DNA of 64,000 nucleotides from Hyperoplus lanceolatus (Eukaryota > Chordata > Actinopteri > Uranoscopiformes > Ammodytidae), in contig CM049398.1 in assembly GCA_026929865.2 (NCBI GenBank), forward strand, positions 17,769,501-17,833,500, in the 5' to 3' direction. Under the pieces are notes generated by a model, which saw nothing but the letters and a program-made list of their open reading frames with translations, was not told the origin of the DNA and ran no database searches. Made by a program: the position numbers and the translations under genes. Shown here in pieces: positions 13,032 through 21,959 of the stretch. Every line of letters starts with the position of its first letter. Position 1 is the stretch's first letter.

Positions 13032-16000
13032 CACGTGTGCACTCACCCGCACATAGATAGAAATACATGGCTTTATAATCTAAACTGTTCTTATTATTGC
13101 TTGTGCTATGTCTGCTTTCTTAAATTAGATTAATTCATGGTTATTGACTTATGTGTATCGTTTTAATCAACTTGCCTAAGTAAATAAACCCTTACATTTT
13201 GATTTTAAAAAGCAGTGTCTGTGATATTTGTGTCTTCTATTTCACTAATGGCTGGTAAATAAGGTTTATGCTCGAATATTCAATCCTTCATTATCTTAAA
13301 TGTACATTGTAACCAACTTTGACATTTTCAAGGTAAATCCCTTTAACATTATGAGACTGTTTTCTGATTTGATACAAAGTTCCCTTTTACAAAGGGTGGT
13401 GCTCCGTAGGTATTAATAAGTAATTTGATTAGTAATTTGACTAATTTAACAATTAATTAACAATTTTTCTTAATATTATATGAAATTCCATGAAATTAAT
13501 AATATTCTTGACTTTGACCAAATCTACCCCTTATGAATGCCCAACACTTCTGTTGAAATTTTTTTGAAATTCTGCAATGAATCAGAAATTAAGAAATAGT
13601 TCAACAAACCAGGATTAATAGCTCCCCCTGTACTTTGAAACAAAACAGCTCAGACAACACCATAACAGGAGCTTTCTGTATCCATTTATTTTTTCACATC
13701 CTTTTGGGGCCCTCACTTATTATTCAGGCCCTACAGTGAACACCTTAATAGAACACTCTGTCCAGCCTTGCTGAGGTCTGGGCCTGTGGACACAAAAGGG
13801 TCCATCTCTTCTCACTCCTCTCTGCTCACAGGGGAGAGTGGTCAGACAGAAAGACCTCTCACATCAGTAAATAACTACATCCGTCTGGTTTCCTGGACAC
13901 GCTCAGGGTCATAAAGTTTGTTTTTAGGGTAGGTCTCTGTTTTCCGATACTGTTAAAGGTCAGAGAGGTTTACAAGTCCTAACTCAAGGAGGAATCCAGC
14001 TACAGACATGCAGGAAACCATTTCATCATATGGCCAGGCAGGCTAAAAGACTATATAGAACTAACCCTTTGATTCACTTTCAAATTGCAAGAGGGAGAAT
14101 ATTGTATTGCAGATTTAAATGCAATGGGGTGCCATGCTTGCTTCGAGTAACTAAATTATGCATCTTCTTAATAACTGTAATTTCTATGGATGACTCAGAT
14201 TTATATCAATTACTGCTCTGTTGCCAGGAGGCAGAGGAGATGATCTTTATCCGTCGTCAGAGGCTGCAGTCAGTTGGAGGGTTCTCTCTGCTGCTGCTCC
14301 ACTGTTTGTCCCATGTCAAAATGAAAGACATGAACTCAGACTCCAGTCCTGCCTTCCAGAGGCTTTTCTTCAAGGTACAGACAGACCCTCAAAGTGTGCA
14401 TTGATCATTAGCGATTATAAAAAAATGCAGTCATGAGATTACATTTTGATTTTAAATGTACAAATGGCTTCCAGTAGTTTAAACAAAAAAAGTGTTTACT
14501 GTGGGTTTGATGTCTTTTTACGAATACGACATTTTTCTTGTTTATTATTCTATATAGGTTCTGCAGGCGTGTCTAGGGGAACTGTTTCAGGCCAGATTGG
14601 GCGTGCCTCAGCTTGGACAGGAGCCACAAGTGTGTGTATTGTTTCCAGATCAAGACTTGGCGCTGGGTGACCTAAATGGGACTTACTCAGACTCGCATGC
14701 TGCCTCCCTGCTTTACAGTCTTCACAAACCAAGCAGGGGATTGCTGACTGAAGATGTATGAATACCATATTTGATATTAACTTCCTCCTGCAGAAAGAAG
14801 CATGGTTGTTTTAATTGGTGTTGTTCTCTAGTGGCAGGATTCAGAGCCGGCCCAAGCCTTCAGGGGGCCCTAAGCGAAATATGATTAGGGGGCCCCTCTC
14901 CAATGTTAGCGCTGCTGAAACTATAGATCTTTGTTAAATATCATTCACACACCCAGTGTTTTCCGCTAGTGCCTCCACTGTGCGGCTGTGCGAAAATATT
15001 AGACAGCCGAGATTCAGACCCTCTTAGGGGGGTCCGGGGGTATGCCCCCCCGGAAGATTTTTGTAACCTTTTTAAGTGAAATGCATGAGCATGAATCTGG
15101 TGCACTTTGAGAGGAAAATTAAGAGGCTAAATCTGAGAAATCTTGTGTGAACAAATAATTTGGAGACACTGGGTCAGATGAATTAGAAGCTATTGAAGAA
15201 GGACACATGGATTTTCCATAAAAATATTAATATAAAACTAGAAATCCCGCGGTGATTTTGAAAGTACGGGCCGCCCGCGCAAATCGGGGAAGGGAAAAAA
15301 TCCCGGCCGACCCCCGCGGTCCGAGAGGCGTTACCGTAGAGCGACACGAGCCGTGCACGTCTGACAAATGATGAGTCGATCGGAGTCAGGGGGAAAGGGG
15401 CGTGGCCTGGCAAACATTGCATTGGTGAATGACGTTTTTCGCATTCGTGGCGCCCCCTATGGGTTAACCTCGACAAGCTTAGAGGGCCACGCTACCACAT
15501 GTCTTCTGCACGTATCCTGCAAGTTTCACGACGATAGGACCTACGGTCAACGAGTTATGGCCAATTTGTAATTAAGCCCCGCCCCTGCGTAAACATTTTA
15601 GTCAATAGTGGCCATGTTTTCAAAGCTATCCTAGTAATATTTTTCGGAGACATGCGTCATAGTCCCCCGGGGCTTCGTGAGACATTTGGTGTTGATAGAG
15701 TAAAACTGGAAAAAGTTGTGGTTAAAACCCTGTTTTTCAGTTTATGCTAATTAGCCGAAAATATTTCCAGGTTGACTTTTATGGTCCAAGAGGCTTTTTT
15801 GTAGAGCACCCTATCATACAGCTGTGTGAGAAATTTCAAGTCAATCGGACTTACGGTGTGCGGGGCGTGGCCTCTCAAACTTTCTTCAGTCTGGGTTTAA
15901 TTATAGCGCCCCCTAGCGGAAATTACAGAAAAATTCTATAGGCTATATTGTAGAGCACCATGAGCTGTACAAGTGTAATCAATTTCAAGTCAATCGGAGT

Positions 16001-16876
16001 CGGGTGACATTTGTGGCGTGGGTTAATCTCGATAAGCTCTGAGGGACATGCTACCACATGACTGCTGCACATACCCAGCAAGTTTCATGATGATAGGACC
16101 TATGGTTAAGGAGTTATGGCCAATTTGTTATTAAGCCCCGCCCCTGCGTAAACGTTTTGGGCAATGGCGGGGGAAAAAATAATCATGGCTGACCCCTATT
16201 GTCCGAGAGGCTATATTGTAGAGCACCATGAGCTGTACATGTGTAAGAAATTTGAAGTCAATCAGAGTCAGGGGGCATTTGTGGCGCCCCCTATGGGTTA
16301 ATCTCGATAAGCCCCTATGGACATGGTACCACATGACTTCCGCACATACCCAGCAAGTTTCATGATGATAGGACCTACGGTTAAGGAGTTATGGCCAACG
16401 TGTTATTAAGCCCCGCCCCTGCGTAAACGTTTTGGTCAATGGCGGCCATGTTTTTCAAGTTGTCCTACTAATCTTTTACGGGTATGTTTATTGTAGTCCC
16501 CCGGGGCTTCACAAGAAATTTGGTGTTGATACAGTCAAATTGCAGAAAGTTGTGGATAACACGCTGTTTTTCAGTTTATGCTAATTAGCGGGAAATATTC
16601 CCAGAAGAATTTTTATCGTCCCAGAGGCTTTTTTGTAGAGCACCCTAACATACACCTGTGTGAGAAATTTCAAGTCAATCGGAGTTACGGTGTGCGGGGC
16701 GTGGCCTCTCAAAGTTCTTTCAGTCGGGACTTCATTACAGCGCCCCCTAGCGGAAATTCAAAAAACTGTATAATAGCACACGATTCGGGGTAGGGACGGA
16801 CGTTCTGTGAAATTTTTGCGTTTCTAAGTGAAACGGTGTGGGAGGAGTAGCAGCTCAAACTTTTGCATCAGAATAA

Positions 16877-16912
<36 letters not shown>

Positions 16913-19900
16913 TATAAGGATGGTGGAGAGTAATAATTACGGGTCCCCAGTTGACACTGGGGACCCGTACTTAATAAAATATTATGGGTTGGGCGTGGAG
17001 CTCTTTTTCTTTTACGGGACATATTTCTCTGTAATATAGTGAATGCATTTAAATGCAGTGTGAGGAACGAAGCAGAAGAACTCTGTTATCCAGCTACTCT
17101 ATCTTTTTTTCCACAGACAAGGCTGAAATAGGCTGTAGACTATACACAGTGCATGGGCAACTGAGGGCAGCCCCATTTCCAATTGTTTTTAAATAAACTC
17201 AATACACACTGTGCATGGACGATTTCCTCAGAGATGAACTAATTACATTTTTAGGCTATTAATTATCTAGACCAAAACATTTTATTCCTTTTTTTGTATG
17301 ATAACTCACATTTGCATAGTATGATGTTAATATCAAACACACAAACAAAAAAAAAATTAAATAAAAAAAAATAAAAATTTAGGGGGCCCCCCAGGCAGTC
17401 GGGGGCCCTAAGCGGCCGCTTAGTTCGCTTATGCCTCGGGCCGGCTCTGGCAGGATTTGAGTTGGAGAGTAACCACACATCTTGCTTGTTTTCTTGTGGT
17501 TTGTCTGTTTGTAATTATGGGAGCAGGAAATTGGAGAACTTCAGATGTTCTCTAATCTTGAAGGACTTTTAAGAGAAAAGAGCTCTGAAGCCACACAGAA
17601 AGGCAAAGACCAGATTGGGTAAACAGACGTGGAGATGTTTTATGCAACTACTGTATATTTGTTTGCAATATTAAGGTGTCACAATAAAAATTTATTTAAG
17701 AGGTAGCATTTGTTGGTTGTGTTTTGTAAACTCAGCCTTAAGCCCCCTTTCCACCGCACCCCAAAAATTATGAACCTTTGGAGGAACTCTGTGCGTTTCG
17801 ACCGCAGGAACCAGGGATCCTGGGAAATTGATTTGCCCTCGAAAACAGCTGATGAGGATAAAAAGAAACCAAAACAAAGCAAAATACAGCAAGAGGGTTG
17901 GAATAATCACACCACCACACCTTCTAGTGAGGCATAAGTAATCCTTGAGAGAGATTATTTATATGTGACTTTATACTTTGTTTTTAGGTAAACTTCTACC
18001 TTGTAAGCCTTTAAGAAAATATATACATTTTACAAACTACGAGGCTTTTACGCTATTTGTAATGTTTCGTATTGAGGTAAAATTAATTAGGATTGTTTAA
18101 ACTTTGATTCAGAAGGACACACCCTACCACTCCCATCCTTGCAACTAAACAAAAATGCTCAGCCCCAAGTTTTTGGGGTTTCCTCTTTTTATTTATATTT
18201 TTTAACTTATTATTCCTCTTTTTCCTGTGGCAGATCCTTCCTTTAATTTAGAATGGATGTAGTAAACACAACTGTCAGTAAAAACACCAAGAGACAGCAT
18301 TTGAAACACACATTCAGGTTAGTTTATTTTTGGCAACAAAACAAGCATCCCACATTGAACAAAATAACTGCTTTCCTTTTAGATAAATCTTTTTCACCGT
18401 AAGCAGTACATTAAAGTGTCCGCACACACATAAGACATCTGTTCCTATTTTGTGGTCCTGTGTGTGGAGGAGGGGAAGTACATGGTTACAAAAGCTTTGC
18501 TGCGATTCCAACGCATCTGGCTGGCAAAACAAAAAACAACTTAAATGCAGTCGCTCATTACACTCCAGTGGCTTTGAGAGCAACGATTATGATGATCAAG
18601 ATGATTCCACAGACAAGTCCAACAACGTTTAGGGTCCTGGCTGTCTTTGAAGCATCCATGGCTTTAGCTGAGTCTCCGTAAGCATTGGCATTTTGTGCCT
18701 TTAAAGAGCAAATATCAAAATAAGTTTCAATTTACTGTAGTCGCAATAATATACAAATTGTATTCAGGCAATTGAATTCAAAAGTAGAAAGCAGCAGATG
18801 AAAACAAATATTATGCATTAAATAATTATGAAAACGTTACATACCTTACAGGAACAGACAATAGCAGCAATCCCCAGAGGTAGACAACAGCAAAGAGTGT
18901 TAAAGATGGACCATGCAAGGTAGGATGGAGCTGCAGTACGGGGCTGGCCTCCTTCCATAGTGGCTTTTGGTCTTATTTTCAAGTGGATTAGAGTTATGAT
19001 TTGTTGGTCTGAATGTCTGGATGAGATGGCTGGTCGGTTGTTCAACCCACAACCTTTTATCCTTCATGGGTGTGGTTTAAGAGGACCCATGGGGAAAAAA
19101 AAATTGGATGATACTAAGGGCTGGAAGATAGGGTTGAGCAGGGGTTCAATATGAGGGGTTTAGACCATTCTAAGGGCCCGTGACTGACAGGGAGCATAAA
19201 GCATGATCAGAACATTGGAAGTATTAACATCAAATTAGCAACCTCATTCTACTTCATCATTAATAAAAAAAAAACGCTTAAATTGACAATACACTAATAG
19301 ATCATAGGCTATGGTTTACTTTTTATTTTCCAGAGAGTCTCTGTATTGCCCATCCTTCCCCCTCTATTTACAAGAGTTGGTTCGGCTCACCAGGCAAGAG
19401 GTAATTTGTTGCAGATACTTTAGTGCGAGTGGCTGCATGCCGGACTATCACATTTCAGTTTCCTATGAAATGTCGGCTTCAAAATAAATTAAGAACAATT
19501 ATGAGAGGGAGAGAAAACATGGCAAAAGTTTGTCTCCTATTCTTAATGAAGAAAGGAGGGTGCAGTCTGTGAGAGGTGGAAATTAGGAAATTGACTTGTT
19601 GGCTTTGTCCATAGTGAAGTAGACTAAGGCTGTGTTCGGAACTGTGATGTCTTTTACTGTGACATCACAGTAATATTTACAAAGTACGTTTTTTTTAACC
19701 CTATATTTCTCTTTCTGTGATGTCACAAGAAAGAGAAATATAGGGTTAAAAAAACACTCTTTCTGCCTTTTCTCAGGCTAGGATGAACCGATTTTAATTT
19801 TTTTTGCACATTTATACTACATAGGATCTCAGAATTCAATACACCTTCATATTCAAACCGGTGAAGTAGGCATTTAAGGTAATGACAGTCTATGACAGTC

Positions 19901-21854
19901 TACCCAGCACTGTTGCACCATGTGTTGCACATGCACACCATGTGCATAAATGATTTTCATGATTCTGATTGGTGCGATTTGAGATACAAGTCGTCTTTTT
20001 AAAAAAAAATTCAAGTGAAAGTACAAAAGTATCTGATTTTCAAAGTATTTATCAAGAGCATTTGTGTAAATACAATCCAGAAATGTAGCCTTAAAGCATT
20101 AAAAGTAAGATTGACTGTTCTACCAAAAGATTATTTATCATGTATTACTGTAAATGCTGGAATTGCTGGAAATAAACTGCAGATACATTTTATTTTCATT
20201 ATGGATTGAAGTATTTATTTATTTTATTTATCTTTATTGGTTGTTTGCGTGGTAGAAATATATCTGTTTCAAAGAAAGAGCAGCATTTTACATTAATTAC
20301 ATAAATAACATTTTTATTGGTCAAGTTATCTATTAATCGACTAATGTTTCATATGTGCTTGTTGGCCTATATAATGTTGGGCAGGGCATATACAATATTT
20401 TATAAACTTCATATGTTTCATGTTCAAAAATCTTAATTGGTAAAGTAGCCTAACTGGTAAATAAAATCACAAGATAATGTAGTGGAGTAAAAAGTAGAAT
20501 ATTTCCCACTGAATTGTAGTAGAAGTGGAAAGTAGCATTAAAAGAAAATATTCAGATAAAGTACAAGTGCCTCAAAGCACTGGAGTACATGTAGTTGTTA
20601 ACATTACACCACTGGGAAGTTGCCTGCTTCGCTCACAGACTGCAGGGAAAACACTCCGACAACGTTAATTGATCACTATTTAAAGTGAGGATTTAATTAA
20701 TATCGCTACAACCTAACATTTTGACAACAAGGTCAACGTGATTTGCAAGTGAGTATGCTCAGAAATGAGTCTTTGGAATGTTTGTATCCTCATGTGCTTT
20801 ATATGATTACAATACAGTGCCCCTGACAGAACTCCACAAAGTGGGTTGCCTTTAAGAAGATAGTGAATTACACACATGGACACCTGACATCTTCATAACT
20901 TGCTATGTGAGAAAAACACTGAAAAGGAAAACAAAAAAGGACTAAATCCTTTTCAAGAAAGATGAGCGATTGAATATCAGAGAATTTTTTTTAAGTATAT
21001 CATTGTTGAGCAATTGACATTGGATTACATTTGATGAAATCCAAGGTTTATAAAACCTTAAAGATTGTTGAAAGAAGACTGTGTCCAGGGTATATGTTAG
21101 TTAAACTTTCACATACTGGATAAAACGTTTCATGACAGAATTGCCTAACTATGAACAACATTTTTAGCTGGCAGTGCAGCTTTGAAGTTGGGTTCATCTT
21201 TTAGAGACAGCCTCAAAAAGAAGACTCGAGCCATGAGTTCATACATTGTGCAAAGGCAGACATGATAATAACAAATTAATGAGTGCATTCCGTTGGAGTC
21301 TGGACATAGTGACGCCCTTGTCTGAAAGCCAGCACATAATACAACTTACAGGATATTACAGCACAGCAACTGTTACTATTGCTCAATAACTGATACGCAC
21401 AATGTAGTTCCCAGCTCGGGTATTAATCTGGTACACAATGCATAAATAGCAGCAGGACATTGAGTTTTTTATTTATTTATTTATTTATTATTCTTTCGGA
21501 CAATTCCACACAATACACAATTTTCTCTTGAAAATATTCATACATCATACTTTGTGTTGTCCGAAGGGAGACGGAAGAAGCCAAAGGCTTATCAGGTACC
21601 GCCCCCATTTTCATCAAATTCGAATTCAGATACACAGTTACTGTTACAGAAAATAAAAATAAAACAAAAAACATTTTTTTTTTTTTTTTTTATTAATTTT
21701 TTTTTGCACGCATTTGATGCAAGGTCTCATGGTCATCATGATCCACCACATTGTTAAATGCTCCCTTCAGGTGCCCTTCTGTGATCTCTCTGGTTCCGGA
21801 AAGCTATTTTTAGACTCAAAGAACCCTGACACTATGGTATGTGTCAGGCATTAG
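2244..21854 (+). CDS. Unrecognised protein, 3' part of gene (12 exons, 468 residues seen)
   Basis: Twelve exons with AG/GT borders and continuous phase: 2244-2427, 3159-3233, 3893-4036, 4264-4323, 4422-4538, 5541-5692, 6051-6137, 14228-14374, 14558-14755, 17527-17618, 19334-19400 and 21771-21854. They sum to 1407 bases, ending PDTMVCVRH and stop. I do not recognise the product. The first exon (QCGNLWYKEYGLVQCCVHKP) is compact; exons three and four are Ser/Gln-rich and probably a linker; later exons are helical and leucine-rich (EFLVYQHGLFLIHTMHSLKL; GGFSLLLLHCLSHVK; FPLYLQELVRLTRQE). No signal peptide, clear membrane segment or catalytic motif is visible in this part. The last exon also contains ATG/GTATGT at 21834-21842, a good donor, so it might splice onward, but no further exon was found. 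An AATAAA lies at 22726-22731. The gene starts upstream of the window. Confidence 0.75.
3679..3880. mobile_element. MITE with doubled termini, abutting a splice acceptor
   Basis: A 202-bp element flanked by TTTATC (3673-3678 and 3881-3886). Its ends read TACGGAAGAGGATTAG and, inverted, ATCTTCCGTA; the terminal motif is repeated just inside (from 3695, and ending at 3865), so each end looks doubled. The interior has TCAGAATTCTGAGA direct repeats and long T runs. It ends 12 bases before the exon at 3893, so the pyrimidine tract and probable branch region of that acceptor are made of MITE sequence plus target duplication. The superfamily is uncertain. Confidence 0.7.
5020..5530. repeat. Unclassified interspersed repeat before an acceptor
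   Basis: The stretch from about 5045 (CTCACTGTTGTGTC) through AGGAAGTGCCACTGGGGGC and ending near TACTATCTATGGTC has the look of a dispersed fish repeat rather than unique intron. It stops about 10 bases before the acceptor of the exon at 5541. I see no terminal inverted repeats or tRNA boxes, and the identification rests on memory of similar sequences in other fish. Confidence 0.3.
6199..7416. mobile_element. Non-autonomous DNA transposon, probably hAT-like
   Basis: The terminal inverted repeats are CAGGGGCCTCATTTATAAA and TTTATAAATGAGGCCCCTG, extended inward by imperfect GCGTACGC-rich arms. The flanking octamers TTCAGTAC and ACCAGTGC match at only five of eight positions, so the target duplication is aged or the superfamily is not hAT. 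No transposase reading frame remains. It lies in the 8-kb intron between exons 6051-6137 and 14228-14374. Confidence 0.7.
7607..7850. repeat. Degenerate CATA/CACA microsatellite
   Basis: A run of variable ACATA, ACACA and ATACAT words with many interruptions. The His/Tyr/Ile-rich reading frames across it are low-complexity artefacts. Confidence 0.8.
8393..8545 (+). repeat. tRNA-derived SINE head, truncated
   Basis: The plus strand carries an A-box-like TGGCTAAGTGGG near 8406 and a B box GGTTCTATCCC near 8450. Then comes the SINE body phrase AAGTGTCCTTAGGCAAGACA. The body stops at about 8545, where it is fused without a spacer to a Tc1 half-element, so the SINE tail is missing. Confidence 0.6.
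8546..9166. mobile_element. Tc1 foldback half, same junction as 617-2200
   Basis: It contains the minus-strand transposase N-terminal piece (8546-8638, complement encoding HIQRLALENRPMSAASIA) joined at CCTTCGTAAACT (about 8639-8650) to the plus-strand C-terminal half (NPIEHMWGILKWKME) and the right terminal repeat ending GTACTCACTTTTGTGAGA. This is the same odd join as at 1632, though here the left arm is lost and replaced by SINE sequence. Confidence 0.8.
9238..9303. other. Perfect 30-bp inverted repeat, 6-nt loop
   Basis: The arms 9238-9267 and 9274-9303 are exact reverse complements (core TGTAACCACTGCTGTGATAG) around a GGAAGT loop. It would extrude as a cruciform in DNA or a 30-bp hairpin in RNA. 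It sits between a Tc1 foldback end and a Tc1-like remnant and has no visible coding role. Confidence 0.9.
9540..9800 (+). mobile_element. Decayed Tc1-like transposase C-terminus
   Basis: The plus strand shows broken pieces resembling a Tc1 end domain: LNPI near 9615, then a stretch whose best reading ends SLVESLIAAIKNVGDSIKY just before the stop near 9795. This matches the usual 'LVESMPRRI..VI...GG.TKY' ending. It is a different, older lineage from the foldback elements nearby. Terminal repeats were not located. Confidence 0.5.
9805..11345. other. Intronic stretch, nothing recognised
   Basis: AT-rich intron of the unrecognised gene. I looked for exons, terminal inverted repeats and RNA genes and found none convincing. 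The short reading frames here have no protein-like composition. Confidence 0.5.
12575..12632. repeat. (CA)n microsatellite
   Basis: An uninterrupted ACACAC run of almost 60 bases. Confidence 0.97.
12967..13028. repeat. (CA)n microsatellite, second
   Basis: A CA run of about 60 bases with one early interruption, 335 bases after the first. Both lie in the LTR-like block. Confidence 0.97.
13395..14226. other. Intronic stretch before exon 14228
   Basis: An AT-rich part (13400-13650) and then a more balanced part (13700-14030) with no splice-framed exon or terminal repeats that I can support. The acceptor for the next exon is the CTCTGTTGCCAG ending at 14227. Confidence 0.5.
14842..17449. mobile_element. 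Non-autonomous hAT element, 8-bp TSD, with nested insert
   Basis: The ends are CAGAGCCGGCCC and GGGCCGGCTCTG with a perfect 8-bp target duplication GCAGGATT (14834-14841 and 17450-17457), diagnostic of hAT. Internal signposts include TTTTCCGCTAGTG and a GGGGGCCC run near each end. A second copy lies at 47007-48366. Aligning the two shows that 15238-16974 is a foreign insertion and that about 870 bases are the element itself. No transposase is present. It lies in the intron after exon 14558-14755. Confidence 0.92.
15238..16974 (+). mobile_element. Helitron/Helentron-like non-autonomous element
   Basis: It is inserted between A and T of the hAT element without a target duplication, as the uninterrupted sequence in the second hAT copy (near 47871-47881) shows. 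It starts CTAGAAATCCC and ends with a perfect hairpin (arms 16938-16951 and 16956-16969, loop TGAC) followed by CTTAA. TACGGG, the first bases of the hairpin, also occurs about 30 bases from the 5' end. A (GAA)n run (about 16885-16907) lies near the 3' end. The middle holds repeated blocks with GGCGCCCCCTATGGGTTAA and TGATAGGACCTA at 15.46, 16.02 and 16.30 kb. These features fit the Helentron/HINE class; no Rep/helicase is present. Confidence 0.7.
18323..18328 (-). terminator. Poly(A) signal of the IFITM-like gene
   Basis: AATAAA on the minus strand, 230 bases past the stop codon of the nested IFITM-like gene; the only good candidate before the next exon of the host gene. Confidence 0.6.
18558..18958 (-). 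CDS. IFITM/CD225 (dispanin) family small membrane protein
   Basis: Two exons, 18845-18958 and 18558-18698, with a GT-AG intron of 146 bases, encode 84 residues. The CD225 signature is clear: WSIFNTLCCCLPLGIAA in the first, partly membrane-embedded helix; a conserved loop (GDSAKAMDASKTARTLNV); and a C-terminal hydrophobic helix (VCGIILIIIIVAL). Family members are palmitoylated at cysteines like the CCC cluster here. Several restrict virus entry by stiffening endosomal membranes, but other dispanins have unrelated roles, so antiviral action is only possible. An upstream in-frame ATG at 19045 is unlikely to be used because it lies only 8 bases below the TATA box. The gene sits inside an intron of a plus-strand gene, in antisense. 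Closest in type to fish dispanin A 2b-like proteins. Confidence 0.93.
19053..19075 (-). promoter_or_regulatory. TATA box and CACCC box of the IFITM-like gene
   Basis: On the minus strand CCACACCC (19075-19068) is followed by GATAAAAGG (19061-19053), 95 bases before the ATG at 18958. A start about 30 bases downstream gives a short 5' leader of about 70 bases. No interferon-response element (GAAANNGAAA) was seen nearby. Confidence 0.6.
19690..19754. other. 27-bp perfect inverted repeat
   Basis: The arms 19690-19716 and 19728-19754 (core AACCCTATATTTCTCTTTCT) are exact complements around an 11-base loop containing TGATGTCA. A further short palindrome, GTGATGTC...GACATCAC, lies at about 19642-19668. 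It is in intron sequence and probably a MITE remnant, though outer ends were not found. Confidence 0.85.
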
Positions 21855-21959
21855 CCCTTATACTGGTACAGCTTATTATTTCGACAACAAGATCATAGTG
21901 ATTTGAAAGTGAGAATGCTCTGCATTTAGTCTCTGGAATGTTTTTATCCTCATGTGCTG
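20727..21959. repeat. Pair of diverged direct repeats in the last intron
   Basis: About 75 bases at 20727-20801 (GACAACAAGGTCAACGTGATT ... CCTCATGTGCT) recur with about 20% change at 21891-21959. They flank the terminal exon at 21771, so one copy is in the presumed 3' UTR. The remainder of 19.76-21.77 kb shows only AT-rich intron and a T run at 21669-21691. Confidence 0.55.

Larger units (their letters stand above)
11349..13391 (+). mobile_element. LTR-like fossil fragment, family uncertain
   Basis: The block has an LTR-like order. There is a TATA-like TTTATACTCGC near 11671 and a GC-richer transcribed-looking stretch at 11.7-12.2 kb. AATAAA followed by a GT-rich stretch comes near 13183-13230, and the block ends in CA near 13391, followed by TGGTGCTCCGT, which resembles a primer-binding site. 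It looks like a lone terminal repeat with a short piece of leader. No coding region is recognisable and it is treated as an old, broken copy. It could instead be unrelated repeat sequence. Confidence 0.3.

Noticed and set aside
17740-17935. Block starting TAAGCCCCCTTTCCACC that looks like a transposon end
   Set aside because: No partner end or target duplication was found, so no element is claimed.
18450-18681. Plus-strand open frames of 60 and 73 codons
   Set aside because: They lie opposite the second exon and 3' UTR of the IFITM-like gene.
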